This document shows positions 39,255 to 49,564 of a DNA stretch of 64,000 bases, in pieces. The position numbers and the translations under genes were made by a program. The notes under the pieces were generated by a model. The model saw nothing but the letters and a program-made list of their open reading frames with translations. It did not search any database and had not been told where the DNA came from. Every line of letters begins with the position of its first letter. Position 1 is the first letter of the stretch. The DNA comes from Yponomeuta sedellus (Eukaryota > Arthropoda > Insecta > Lepidoptera > Yponomeutidae): the NCBI GenBank assembly GCA_934045075.1, contig OW203727.1, positions 22,643,311 through 22,707,310 of the forward strand. Direction: 5' to 3'.

Positions 39255-39490
39255 ATACCATAATCACCTTGTCAAATATAACATAGACACTAAATTAATA
39301 GAAATAATTAACTTTGTTGAGCGAAATGATGTAATATTCGATATAGGTGAATTTATTTAGAGACATAATCAAATCTATAATCCTTTGTAGTACTATCAAT
39401 AATTACCTTGGTAAACATATCCTAGACACTAAATTATTACAAATAGGTACCTTTGTTGAGCCAAATAATATACTATTAGGTAAAATGAAG
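39255..39490. repeat. Two-copy direct repeat, about 140-bp spacing
   Basis: ATAACATAGACACTAAATTA with TTAACTTTGTTGAGCGAAAT (39278-39327) recurs as ATATCCTAGACACTAAATTA with GTACCTTTGTTGAGCCAAAT (39417-39466). It may be sub-terminal repeats of the composite element. Confidence 0.7.
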
Positions 39491-39569
39491 TTCAATATTA
39501 AAATGAAACAAAAACCAAAATTGGAATTATTAACATGTATGGTGGAACCAACTTTTATTTTTATTGATA

Positions 39570-39589
39570 TTAACTAAGGCCTTAGTTAA
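39570..39589. repeat. Perfect 20-bp palindrome
   Basis: TTAACTAAGGCCTTAGTTAA. TGGTGGAACC before and AATCCACCATC after suggest the centre of a larger imperfect inverted repeat. Confidence 0.75.
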
Positions 39590-40099
39590 ATCCACCATCA
39601 AACTTTGTTATTTTAGTAAAATTTCGTGTTTAACATTGATTAAAAAAAGTATTATTACGTCTATGTATCTTTATAAGGCCAACACATTCCTTATTTAATG
39701 CAACTAAATAGCATATTTTATATGACAATGTCAGATGATTGCGTTAGATGAGAATTACTACTAATAACTATTCACTTGGTTAGCTCAACAATTCGTTTTC
39801 GTAACATCTATTTAGTACATTGTTTTCACTCGACAAGAATAGTTTTAAATATACTAACGTGCCTTTGTAAAATAAGCAATTTACATGGTAGATATAAACA
39901 ACCGTAGATTAATAAAGTTCTCTTAGTTAATGAAGTTAAGATCTTGACAGGCTCATATGGAGTCATGTTGTATAGTAAGATCAAACAAGATCTTTGTTGA
40001 AATAATATATGTTTTTTTTCAGTGTAGCAAATATTATATCGGTAGGCATTTGAATATCAATCCATCTACACGATTTTTTTTTTGGCTGGATATTTCAGC

Positions 40100-40451
40100 T
40101 GCGCTCGTGGCCACGCCGTTCCTATCACTCGGTTCCACTAGAACCGAGTGAGTGATTGGAACCAATCACTTAGGTTAAGCAAACACAGGCGCGGTGAGGT
40201 GCTGGATGGGTGACCATCCCGTGACTATCGCTAGTGTATTTTTTTCCGAGAGTCATGTAATGAAAGTCGTCAAGCCATGTCTGAGGCTTAATGGGCGGCG
40301 TGATAGCTTCTGATAGTAAGGCCTCTATCTTAAAATCCTCCACCAACCCGGGCTTGGGCCCCGTGCTGGAGTATGGACTAACCTTCCTAGGTTGCAGGAA
40401 AAGACCAGTGCCTTAGCAGTGGCTACATAGAAGGGTTGATATCATATCATC
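40100..40451 (+). mobile_element. SINE-5S with 8-bp target duplication
   Basis: ATTTCAGC lies at 40092-40099 and 40452-40459. The head TGCGCTCGTGGCCACGCCGT, a local duplication of the ACCGAGTGA segment, TTAGGTTAAGCAAACACAGG and GTGCTGGATGGGTGACCATC follow. The body lacks the GCTTCCGTGC...GGTGCC piece, and the end is AGCAGTGGCTACATAGAAGG then GTTGATATC. Confidence 0.88.
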
Positions 40452-40486
40452 ATTTCAGCAGAAGTTTTGGTATATATAAGAAGAGC

Positions 40487-40523
40487 ACCCACGATACAGG
40501 CTGTCCCTAGTGTGGGGTCACCG
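40487..40523 (+). mobile_element. SINE-G tail fragment
   Basis: ACCCACGATACAGGCTGTCC and CTAGTGTGGGGTCA match the ACCCACGACACAGGGTATCC ... TGTGGGGCCAG part of the copy at 41098. Confidence 0.6.
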
Positions 40524-40826
40524 TTGCTCTAGTTACTTACACACGCTAAACCTTTATTTGTCTAAGCACTGTTCTACCTATTTTATTTGTCTCTGTGTAT
40601 TATTCTTCTCGATAATAAATATTATTTGTATTTTCTTCAACGTTGAAGGAAAGAAGGAAAAGAACTAACAGAAGAGAGATGAGGTAAAGGCATACTAAGT
40701 TGGATATTCAATTTAATGCAAAAGATGTCACTTATAAAATTAGAAAATTCAGAAAAAAAACATGCAACGAGCAATATCCGCGATGCTCATTCAAGTTGGT
40801 ATATCAAACGCGTCACGATTAAATAT

Positions 40827-41057
40827 AAATAAGTATAAATATTCATGGACATCTTACACAGATCTCGTTAGCCCTATACTAAGTACGACTAAATGACTTG
40901 TGTTACAGGTGCTATAGACGATAGATTTAATACAATAAATACATAGATAACATCCAAGACCCGAGACAAACTAGAAAAGTTCGTTTGCTAGTTTGATCCG
41001 GCCGGGGATCTTCCGAGACCTTCGGTTTTGCAGTCAGCGTGCCAAACCGCTGCACCT
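40827..41057 (-). mobile_element. SINE-Y, second copy
   Basis: AAATATTCATGGACATCTTA, ACAATAAATACATAGATAAC, GTTCGTTTGCTAGTTTGATC and GAGACCTTCGGTTTTGCAGT align with 10068-10312. The B box is damaged (GGGGATCTTCCG in place of GGGGATCGAACCCG). Confidence 0.82.
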
Positions 41058-41097
41058 AATGCACCATAAGGTAAAACGCAAAATAATCGTGAATAAT

Positions 41098-41292
41098 TGA
41101 CGACCTCTGTGGCGTAACGGTACCGCGTCTGCCTACCATGCAAGGGGTCCCGGGTTCGAATCCCGTCAGGAAAAAAAGCCGAGGTCTTGGATGTTTACAT
41201 GTTTGTGATGTCGTTGTTTCTGGTACCCACGACACAGGGTATCCTACTGTGGGGCCAGAAGCAATGTATGTGCCTGTATGTAAATGTAAAAC
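41098..41292 (+). mobile_element. SINE-G copy
   Basis: GACGACCTCTGTGGCGTAAC, CTGCCTACCATGCAAGGGGT and CCCGGGTTCGAATCCCG give a good B box. GAGGTCTTGGATGTTTACAT, ACGACACAGGGTATCCTACT and GGCCAGAAGCAATGTATGTG follow. Confidence 0.88.
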
Positions 41293-41370
41293 GAGTTTAA
41301 AAAAAAATCAACGGGTCAATTTAATATTTAACTATGTATGAGCATCGCCACTCCTCAAGAAATGCAACTA

Positions 41371-41460
41371 GGAGTCCATAGTCTCTCTCTCTCTCTCTCT
41401 CTCTAAGAGAAGTCCTATGTCCTGCAGTGCGACGTTTATGGGCAACATAAAAAAAGACTA
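41371..41460 (+). mobile_element. SINE-L tail
   Basis: GAGTCCATAGTCTCTCTC, a CT run, AAGAGAAGTCCTATGTCCTG and GCGACGTTTATGGGCAACAT. Confidence 0.7.
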
Positions 41461-42187
41461 AGTTGACGAAAGCAGGCAAGGAAGGGATGAGACCTGTTAA
41501 CTAGAACAAACTAGGGTTGATATACTAAGGGATGTATTGTTGGTTATTCTCAAACAGCGCTATATAATCGCTGTTTGATATATAATCGCGGCCCCACAGG
41601 ACAAGTTCGGGGAGCCCCACACTAGGGGACCACTGCCTAGCTGTAAGTCTTTAAAAAAAACTATTGAATTGTATATAAATATAATCGAATACACAATTTT
41701 TAAGGACATCTGTAACAAATTTTTCGGAAACATATAAATTTCATTTCATTTCGATTCGTTTGGTTTCATTTCATTTCAATGAAGGTCTGAGGAGAAGGTA
41801 AAGGGTTAAAAATTCTGAAGGAAAAGACAATTATATCAAACGCATAAATGTCTGCGGACGCACTGCTGACATTTTGTCTGTTTGACATAACTGTATTTTT
41901 CTTCAGATTCATGGCAGATGCTGTTCGAAGCAAAACAGCAACTTGACAGCGAGCACTAGAACGATTTGAGGTAAAAGCGCTCATTAACATGAAAAGGCGA
42001 CAAATAGCACGCCCCTAAAAGGAAAATAAATATTAAAACACATTTTATAGTAAATCAGTAGCACTTACTTTCATAAAGATTATGCTAAGTTATTTTTATT
42101 ATTTTTTTCCTGGCTCACATTCAGCAAACAGAATTCTTTACGTTGAAATAAATTTAATTGAATTAGTATTAATTTCTTAATGAGTCG
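41461..42187. other. Mostly unassigned DNA
   Basis: There are ATTTC-rich units at 41739-41780 (TTTCATTTCATTTCGATTCG). A duplicated GCTATATAATCGCTGTTTGATATATAATCGC-like pair lies near 41560-41590. No gene recognised. Confidence 0.45.
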
Positions 42188-42295
42188 ACCCGAGACCACG
42201 GCAACTGTAATGCTGCCGAAACGTCGGGAAATAAGGTAATTACGTTTTACCTAATAAATAATCGCGATTAGACCCGCTTAATATATAACTTTGAA
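42188..42295. mobile_element. Repeat fragment with CGAAACGTCGG
   Basis: GACCACGGCAACTGTAATGC, CGAAACGTCGGGAAATAAGG and TTTTACCTAATAAATAATCG then AGACCCGCTTAATATATA. It unites the pieces at 4083-4142 and 5585-5632 into one family. Confidence 0.65.
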
Positions 42296-43272
42296 TTGAA
42301 TTGTGGAGTAAAGGAACTCCATGTTTTCCGTCATACGTCTTTCTTAATTTTTTTTTTGCACTGTGTAAATGATAAATAAATATTTTTTCAATTTCAATTT
42401 TCAATTTCGATTTCTCGAGAAATAAAATTAGGTAGCATGCCGTCACGTCTGCCAGAGTGCTACCACGTCTTCCCATCATGAGTTAGGTACAATATTCTAC
42501 GCCGGACTTCATCAATCTTTAGAGCATAGGATTAAGCCGCAACATAGCCATGATATCCTGTCGACAATATAAATATGGCCTGGCTATTTGACAGTGTAGA
42601 AAAAAAGTATTAATTATATACATTTGTATCAATTATGAGTTTTAAAACCGATTTGAGGCATTTTAACTAAAAAATATGGGATAAAGTTTTAGAATTTTGT
42701 ATCCGTAGTAATTTTATGGAAAACGGTTAGGATTGCTCGAATCTATAAAGACGTTACAGGTCAGTAAATATAGTTATCCAAGAATCCGAGAGTTGACTTG
42801 AAGTTTGTTTATTTGCTGACCAGTGACGTCATTAATTCCTGTGCGACGCCATATTGCTCGTGAGCGTTTTAGCGGCTTATTTAAAAAAAAAAAATTTTGG
42901 ATTAAATTTACTTTTTTAAAAAAAATACACAATAGATTAAAAAAAACACTATAAGAGCGGTTATTTACTCGAAAAATGTATGTTGGTTTTCAGTAACGTA
43001 TTTCAAAGAGCCTATTTCAGTAATACCTCAATGTTATTGAATAACGAAAAGAATGTAGCAATGTCTTTTTGTGATGGAATAGCATATTATCGTAAAACAG
43101 ATTTGTTTTAGTCTTTTTGCCTCTGCGAGATGAGGTTCAAAAAATACAGAAACAATACTAGCATAGTTGTTATCGAGTTCCCAGCGGTCGTAGTGAAAAT
43201 AACGAAAAGTATATTTTTTTCAATAACATTTCTATAGCATTTCTAACACGTTTACATAAAACATAGGTCAAC
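42296..43272. other. Unassigned AT-rich DNA
   Basis: One CRE-like GACGTCAT (42825) lies in CTGACCAGTGACGTCATTAA. An 11-A and several T runs occur near 42900. No gene or named element recognised. Confidence 0.45.
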
Positions 43273-43280
43273 ATTTATTA

Positions 43281-43429
43281 GTCGCCCATTGGCTCAATTG
43301 GTAGAGCGCTGGCACGGATAGCCAGAGGTTGCGGGTTCGAATCCCGGCATGGGTGAAATTTTAGCCTCTAAATAGGTTTTTAAATTTGTCCTTAGCACGG
43401 GTTAGTGCATTAAAAATAAAAATAGTATA
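43281..43429 (+). mobile_element. SINE-I beginning at its tRNA-like part, 8-bp target duplication
   Basis: ATTTATTA lies at 43273-43280 and 43430-43437. The insert starts exactly at GTCGCCCATTGGCTCAATTG, that is, without the upstream block, and ends at the full tail (AAAAATAAAAATAGTATA). Confidence 0.88.
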
Positions 43430-43769
43430 ATTTATTAAACAGTTATGTGAGCGACCAGAAAAAAAACCTCGCATAATATCTAAAAAACTTTGTAAATTAA
43501 TTATTATACTTTGCACACGAGACATTAAATAGGAATTTATATAAGAAATAATATGTACAAAGACGAGCTTATCTCTGTAAGAGATTTCTTCTAGCAAACC
43601 TTGGAGTCGGAGCAGCAGTCTCGGGTCTACATACGTATAGAAAATAAACTACATAGAAAGCAAAAACCCGTATTGAACAGGTTAAAATTAAAGTAGCAAG
43701 TTATAGATTCGTATTGAACAGGAATAAAACAGACCAAGCAGACCAAGTGCGTGAACAGCATTTTATCTG

Positions 43770-44025
43770 ATTGTACTATTTGTATGTTTAATGCACTAAC
43801 CCGTGCTAAGGACAATTTTAAAAACCTATTTCGAGGCTAAAAATTCCACCCATGCCGGGATTCGAACCTGCGACCTCTGGCTATCCGTGCCAGCGCTCTT
43901 TCCAACTGAGCTAATGGGCGACTCACCCATTAGCTCAGTTGGATAGAGCGCTGGCACGGATAGCCAGAGGTCGCGGGTTCGAATCCCGGCATGGGTGGAT
44001 TTTTTAGCCTCTAAATAGGTTTTTT
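43770..44025. mobile_element. Folded-back SINE-I pair with 13-bp target duplication
   Basis: AGCATTTTATCTG lies at 43757-43769 and 44026-44038. The left half is minus-strand from the full tail to GGGCGACTCA. The right half is plus-strand from CCCATTAGCTCAGTTGGATA to CTAAATAGGTTTTTT. The whole tRNA-like part is present twice, head to head. Confidence 0.9.
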
Positions 44026-44044
44026 AGCATTTTATCTGCTTCAT

Positions 44045-44555
44045 AAAACTGTTTTAACAACGAAATTTTCATATACAGACAGACGGACGGACGAACAGAC
44101 GAAAAGGGCGAAACTATAAGGGTTCCTTGTCGACTACGCAACCTTAAAAAGTAGAAGAATTTATCATAATGTTGCATATATGGCCTTTGATCTGCAATTT
44201 ACTGGAGTACCTAAAGCACAAATCCCACAAAGGTCCAGACTAATGAACGTGAACACGCCAGTCCAAACAACGCACATGAGAAACCAAAACAGAGCTCGTA
44301 GCTATTCCAAAGCAAACGAAGTAAAAGCGATGGTCAAATATTCCGCTTACAGGCAGTGCTACAGACAACTCAACGGGGGTGATTTAAATTGAAATTGCGG
44401 AGAGCACATGAACTAGTAGAATACAGAAGATTCATTCGAAACAGACCAAAAGTACTTGCAGTAAAAGTTTTGATAAAAGCTAATGGATTAAAATGTGAAA
44501 ATTACTTTGGTGAATTCCGTCAAAAATCCAACAAGCACCATCCGGTTAGTTAATG
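44045..44555. other. Unassigned DNA
   Basis: A 70-codon frame at 44180 and an adjacent one (to 44550) contain arginine/lysine-rich words but no family I can name. A GACGGACGGACGAACAGACG tract lies at 44080-44103. Confidence 0.4.
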
Positions 44556-44557
44556 CA

Positions 44558-44758
44558 CCGCCCTCCCTCCCACTTTTTTCAAGCAGAAGCAAGACACGAA
44601 CACACCACCACCGACACCAATACTTGTGTGAGAAAATGCGCAACGCGTTTTGCCGCTAAAACGAGGTTTCCTCAGGCTCACAAGTCGGCTCGTCACTTGT
44701 GAGCCGTAAGCCTGAGGATTACTTCTGCTTGAAAAAGTGAGAGGGGGGGTGATATATC
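44558..44758. mobile_element. Inverted-repeat element with an inner hairpin
   Basis: CCTCCCACTTTTTTCAAGCA plus GAAG (left) mirrors CTTCTGCTTGAAAAAGTGAG (right), and inner CCTCAGGCTCACAAGT mirrors ACTTGTGAGCCGTAAGCCTGAGG. No coding capacity. Confidence 0.7.
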
Positions 44759-44850
44759 TATGCCTCTCCACTAATAGAGGTTGGCCGGAAGCTCCCCATA
44801 CTCTTGTTCAATTCTCGCCAAGCGAGACAGGTCTTCAATGCAGGCTACAT

Positions 44851-45060
44851 TCATTCATTCCCTGATGCTTCTAAACCAACTTTCTCCCAATACCTCTCTC
44901 TCCTTGTCCTTCTTAAGACTATATTAGTCCACTGCTGGACATAGCCCTCGCCCTCCCCTAATGAGCGCCATAGCGCCCTGTCTTCAGTCTGCTGCATCCA
45001 GCATCTGCCTGCAGTTTTTCGCAGATCGTCATCCCACCTGGTCGGGATATCACTCATGTT
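44851..45060 (-). pseudogene. LINE tail beta: end of a non-LTR polymerase, best copy
   Basis: The 68-codon minus frame has TRWDDDLRKTAGRCWMQQTE, DRALWRSLGE and YVQQWTNIVL. It is the last part of a LINE ORF2 as commonly seen in lepidopteran repeats, downstream of the reverse transcriptase catalytic region. It ends with the shared CAGCAGTGGACTAATATAG sequence. A six-base duplication (GAGGGC) inserts two residues between SLGE and YVQ. Confidence 0.8.
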
Positions 45061-45904
45061 TGCCTAACATAATTATTTGAACTCTTAATAACCTTCTGGT
45101 TATCTCTACTTCAGTAGACAATCGGCGAATGCTGCATTCACCACTTGTCCATGGAGACAGATCTATTATTGCTCGGCATAAGCCTCAAGCGATATGTGGA
45201 CAACGGAGCGTGGCAGGTATGTTTAACATGAATGGCGAAACTGTAAGAAATGAGAACGAATAGAAAGAGCATTCAACAAAGGAAATGAAAGGAAATTGCA
45301 ACTGTAGCAAGTAACAATAAGGGTTTTTCTCAATACTGAAATGTTCCTGATATAAATTTGTTCTCTTGCTTTTATTCAAGAAAGGATCACATCTAACCAC
45401 GTGCTTGCAAAATTACTTACAGGTAGGGCAGTGACAAATGAAAGATGAATTCATCAAAACCACAAGTTCATACCATCACCATTATCAAGGCAGTCTGCTT
45501 CTATCACAGATGATTTATGGAGAAACCCGAAGTTTACATCAATCTCCTGTAAAACTCTTAATTTATAAGGGTCCTAAGAAAACATCGTTAGTTTCCCGTG
45601 ACATCAGTGGCACCTGCCGGGTTCGATAAATCAGAAAAGTTTGTCGTCTCAATGGCGGCCAGTGACAAATTGTGAAAATTCAGCTTAATGGAATAGATTA
45701 AAACGTCTGGCTGAGGTTTTATGGACCTAAATAAACAACATCCCTTCTCTGATGGTAAGTTATGGCGCAGGTGAAGGTATTCTCCTCCGAAAGCCAAAGC
45801 TGAAGTCAGTGCTTCTCCTTATTTTAACACTTTGATAAGCACTACACATTTAATTTATTTTAGTACAGAATTTGCGGGAGTCTTAGTTTGTTTGGGTTCA
45901 AAAC
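45061..45904. other. Unassigned DNA
   Basis: No repeat or family recognised. Several 60-70-codon frames lack motifs. Confidence 0.4.
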
Positions 45905-45929
45905 ACGTCATAGAAATGGAAAAAAATCA

Positions 45930-46066
45930 TTGGTCTGATTGATTTGATCGGAGAAGGGAGTGACTTGGCTAGATTTGCCCTCCCTGGCCATGAACAGAGA
46001 TAAATGGAAAGCCCTTGTGTCAACTCCAGACTCCACGGCGGAGTAAAGGGACCAAAGAAGAAGAAG
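45930..46066 (+). pseudogene. LINE ORF end with GAA tail
   Basis: One frame reads LAMNRDKWKALVSTPDSTAE then stop, followed by a GAAGAAGAAGAA run. The D-K-W-K-x-L-V plus trinucleotide tail is a common non-LTR end. The upstream frame is broken. Confidence 0.65.
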
Positions 46067-46084
46067 AAGACTGTTTTTATAATG

Positions 46085-46288
46085 TTCTTTTTCTTCCTCT
46101 CGGCCAACAACCTAATAAGATGGGGGATTCTGCCCGAAGATGCTGACATCCTGTGCCAATGTGGAGCTGCACAAACAACAATGCATCTTTGTGTCTGCCC
46201 TGAAGCTCCACAGTGCAGTTTGCGGGATCTCATGGAGGCATCACCCGGCGCGCTCGCAGTGGCGCGGTTTTGGGAGCTAGATGTCTGA
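46085..46288 (+). pseudogene. C-terminus of a jockey/R1-like reverse transcriptase
   Basis: WGILPEDADILCQCGAAQTT, MHLCVCPEAPQC, SLRDLMEASPGALAVARFWE and LDV then stop. The CxC(7)H(4)C-type zinc-knuckle-like spacing followed by 'DL...A...AR.W' is the usual end of arthropod jockey-like elements. Only about 65 codons survive and it abuts the LINE end at 45930-46066. Confidence 0.75.
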
Positions 46289-46299
46289 GAGGAGGGCGG

Positions 46300-46740
46300 C
46301 GCTTTCAACACGAAAGAAGAACAAGTCAATTGTCCGTAGCCTCAGCCAGGGAAAAGTGGACAGGCGTGGTCAGGCTACAGACCAGACTAGTCCACTTTTC
46401 CCTAAGTAAGCGTGAGAAGGCCGCCTGCTTATCAGAGTCATTCTGGAAAGAGACACCTTGGGCACCGTTGGGTACACCCTGCGGCAGACAGGGCATTGTT
46501 AGCGGAGTGACGTCACAATCACAAGTGACCGCAGGGAACAAACTAGATGAAAGGGCCGTGTCCGAGGCAGACGCGTTTAATTACGCTTTGTTAATTTACT
46601 ACTAGGCGACCACAGCAACTAGACACGCTTCTGCAAAAAAGTGTGTGCTGTACACCGCCTTTGGCAGAGGTTTTTACGTTACGTTATAGCGCATAATTCA
46701 CATAAATCAAAGCTGATAAATTGTTATTGAAATGGCTGGC
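46300..46740. other. Unassigned DNA with a small inverted repeat
   Basis: AGGGAAAAGTGGAC (46348-46361) is mirrored at 46390-46403. GTGACGTCAC (46507-46516) is a CRE palindrome. A long open frame continues from the LINE end but shows no family. Confidence 0.45.
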
Positions 46741-46745
46741 ATTTG

Positions 46746-46866
46746 TTGCACTAACCCGTGCTGGGGATAATTTTAAAAACCTATTTAGAGGCACGGTTAG
46801 CCAGAGGTCAAGGGTTCGAGTCCCGGCATGGGCGGAATTTTTAGCCCTAAATACGTTTTTTTGGAA
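46746..46866. mobile_element. Folded-back SINE-I pair
   Basis: TTGCACTAACCCGTGCTGGG to CTATTTAGAGGC (minus) is joined to ACGGTTAGCCAGAGGTCAAG to CCTAAATACGTTTTTTT (plus). The left is the full tail and the right is the short end. Confidence 0.75.
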
Positions 46867-47019
46867 TATGTTAGGTTTAAGTTTTTATATTTTTTAAAGT
46901 TTAGTACTATTTATTTTTTTATTGCTTATTATTTTAGTTTATAAAGCGGATCTTTGTTATATGAATAAAGAAGTTAAATAATAATAATAATAGAGGGATA
47001 GGCCACTGCCTAGCATCAA

Positions 47020-47069
47020 AGTATCAAATAGCAAACGTTGGTCACTACCAACGTTTGCTATTTGATACT
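47020..47069. repeat. Perfect hairpin, 23-bp arms and 4-base loop
   Basis: AGTATCAAATAGCAAACGTT plus GGT mirrors ACCAACGTTTGCTATTTGAT plus ACT around CACT. It could fold in RNA as a miRNA-sized stem, but flanking sequence does not extend it. Confidence 0.85.
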
Positions 47070-47299
47070 ATTCTGAGAAAAACTGTTTCCCTTTATCGAC
47101 ATTCATAAGTCGTTTCAATTACGCATTCGACTACTTTTTTTCTGGCCCTTCGACGACGAATTTTGATTTATTTCTTTTCAGAAAATACAGGCACAGATAA
47201 CGAATATTTTATGTTTTACAATATTGGGTATTGACTTATCTGTCCAATGGAACATTTCTTACTTATAGTACAGGCAGGTAGTGTTAGAATAAGCAAAGC

Positions 47300-47390
47300 G
47301 CTGCAGGGCAAAGGCCTTCTCTTAGAGATAGAGTATTGGCCTAATTACTACTCCTGCCCACTGCGAAATTAGCAATTTTAAGAGCTGCAA
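47300..47390 (-). mobile_element. SINE-L tail
   Basis: GCGCTGCAGGGCAAAGGCCT, TCTCTTAGAGATAGAGTATT and CCCACTGCGAAATTAGCAAT are SINE-L tail features on the minus strand. Confidence 0.65.
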
Positions 47391-47639
47391 TATTTTTGGA
47401 ATATGGGAAAAAACTTAAGGTTGATATTTCGGTCTGTTGATGCCGTAGCCAAGGTTATTTTCCAAGGACCTGGCCCCAAAAAGCTATGGACTGCCAAAAA
47501 CGTATTTCAATTCCAACACATGTATGAAGTAGTATATTTTTGGGGCTTAATCGCCTAGTAAAAGCAGTAGTTTCAAACTGTCGCAAACGTGGGATCCGGT
47601 CATCAAGAAGTGTTCGAGTGGAAAAAAGTCGCATGGCTT

Positions 47640-47870
47640 ATCGTCCCACAATGTCAGTGTAGTGTGTGGCAACCCTAAAAGTGCTTTGTGATGGCTGATT
47701 GAGGGTAGTCTGAAACCTTATCAGCCGAAGATGCGAACGGGTGCCAGCCATCAGTCTTCTCGTGACCACGATGACTGTAACGTCGTCGTCGAAACGTCGA
47801 GGTAAAATAGCAATAAATTACTACGCGATTAGGCCCCGAAAATATTCTAACTATGTGTTCAAGTCGCGAA
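47640..47870 (+). mobile_element. Retroelement 3' region with CGTCGTCGTCGAAACGTCG
   Basis: GATGGCTGATTGAGGG, CCAGCCATCAGTCTTC, GTGACCACGATGACTGTAAC, CGTCGAAACGTCGAGG and CGATTAGGCCCCGAAAATAT. It is the same family as 42188 in a more complete form. Confidence 0.6.
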
Positions 47871-48390
47871 ATTTAAAATATGTTATGTATGCAGTAGTAT
47901 TTGCGTTTTCCCAATTTATTACCCAAGTTCACAGCTTGACGAGGCAAGCTTTATAATTAAAATGCACGGGAGACCACTTCAATTGTGCACTCGGTTCCGC
48001 TGAAAAATTATTTCAAACAAACCGGAGAGTACTGGAGCGGAAAATAGATTCGCTCTTTGAAGCGAGGTGGTTGCTACTGAGTAAGGATTTTCTCAAACTG
48101 TTGTATTCTTGCAAGTTGACCAATGCAACTAGACCTGTCAGCTTGGCGGGTTTTGAATCACACGTATGGGCATTACCTACTGCCGTGTTGATCAGTCGGG
48201 GCCAAAGCAGCCTGTTACGACATACAATCTAAATTTAAACGAAGAAAAAGAAAGAATTTAAATACAAGAGGAAAAATTAAATGCCGAATAACAAAAGTGG
48301 TTGTAAATGACAAAAATAATAGACGCTCTGAGGAATGCATTTAAGTGGTGACTGTGAGGTAAAAGTTAACCACAGTCCATCCAACTGCAG
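47871..48390. other. Unassigned DNA
   Basis: No family or gene recognised. Confidence 0.45.
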
Positions 48391-48394
48391 GATT

Positions 48395-48452
48395 TTCTCC
48401 CAGTGAGAGAGGGCTTAATCACCACGCGTGCCCGACGCGGATTAACCACTTC
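48395..48452 (-). mobile_element. SINE-L fragment
   Basis: CCAGTGAGAGAGGGCTTAAT, CACCACGCGTGCCCGACGCG and GATTAACCACTTCA reverse to the TAATTAAGCCC / GCCAATCCGCGG segment of SINE-L. Confidence 0.65.
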
Positions 48453-48519
48453 ATGCGCATGTAAGGAAAAACAAAGTGAGTCGTCGGAGCCCCTTTGCAT
48501 TTGCCCCACGCCAACTATC

Positions 48520-48875
48520 GTTATCAAGCCTTGTCTGTCCCCACTGCTGGGACACAGGGCTCTTCCTGCATCGCAGGAAGGTTAGGCCATACTCCACCAC
48601 GGGGGCCAAGTCCAGATTGGTGGAGGATTGTAAGACAGTGGCGGGCCTTACTGTCACAAGTTATCAAGCCACCCATAAGGCCTTTGACATGGCTTAACGA
48701 CTGCCATTACATAACAGTCGGCACCAACGGCTTAACGTGCCTTGCGAAGCACGGAAGCGCTCGGAAAAATGCCACTAGCGGTAGTCACGGGACGGTCACT
48801 CATCCTGACCGCGCCTGTTGTTGCTTAACTCAAGTGATTGATTCCAATCACTCGGTTTGCCTAGACCACGAGCGC
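48520..48875 (-). mobile_element. SINE-5S, near full length
   Basis: Minus-strand from 48875: AAAGCGCTCGTGGTCTAGGC, TTGAGTTAAGCAACAACAGG, CGCGGTCAGGATGAGTGACC, GAGCGCTTCCGTGCTTCGCA, TTAAGCCGTTGGTGCCGACT, GATGCAGGAAGAGCCC and CAGCAGTGGGGACAGACAAG. Overlapping frames (to 136 codons) are by-products. Confidence 0.88.
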
Positions 48876-49560
48876 TTTAAGCACACCAACTTTACTTTGT
48901 ATTGATTTGCCTGTGCTTAGTATAGTTGGGTTTTCATTTGTCTAATTGCTGTAAAGAAGTGCTTTATTTAACTTGTGCAATTTTTTATTGTTATATAGAT
49001 AAACACACACTTTACTGCACTTTATTGCATACTTCTATATGCGTGTGTTTCAGTAATGGGTGACCTCATGAAAACACGTCAGAGGCCCAGGTTTCCTCAC
49101 GGTGCTTTCCTTGACAGGTAACCTGTGATCATTTCACAGTGATCCGTTTGGGGTGAACTTAAATAACATCACAAGAGCAAAAGTATATTCCCTTTTACCT
49201 AGATTCCTTCTGCAAAGTACCAAACGACAAAATTCCAGAGTAAATTCGATACTTAGCATTTTATACGCTAAGTTTATAACAGCCGCCATTCACAAGGACG
49301 TTTATTGCCTGAAAGCTCAATAGCTTTGAAGGGGACTAATGAAAGTAACTTTTTCAGACGTGAAACCCACCACCTGTGATTAAAGATCAAAAGTAAAGCC
49401 GAGTTATATTAAAAAATCTTTCGGTGACTGACGGGACTTTTATTCCTCTTTGACTTTATTACCCGACTCCAAAAGAGACGGACGGTTATGTTTTTCGCGC
49501 ATTGTATGTACGTATGGTCTATGATTTTGATGATTTTGTCAAATGAGTAAGAGTAAGAAA
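48876..49560. other. Unassigned DNA
   Basis: GAGGCCCAGGTTTCCTCACG (49083) is a possible SINE phrase (reverse of CGTGAGGAAACC). The rest is not recognised. Confidence 0.45.
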
Positions 49561-49564
49561 TAGA

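Larger units (their letters stand above)
34152..40024. mobile_element. Candidate 5.9-kb composite element with TA target duplication
   Basis: CACTGAAAAAA (34152) is mirrored by TTTTTTTTCAGTG (40012-40024), and TA lies just outside both ends (34150-34151, 40025-40026). Sub-terminal motifs such as TCTCTTAGTT occur at both ends (34195 and 39920). It encloses a decayed spliced gene, a 2.1-kb TIR element, a SINE-I and a foldback element. The end match is short and AT-rich, so the outer boundary is tentative. Alternatively this is plain host sequence that has collected insertions. Confidence 0.35.

Noticed and set aside
46213..46605. 130-codon ORF
   Set aside because: It begins out of phase inside a LINE end and continues into unassigned DNA with no motif.
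48495..48905. 136-codon ORF
   Set aside because: Antisense reading of a SINE-5S copy. Similar frames appear in other copies on either strand.
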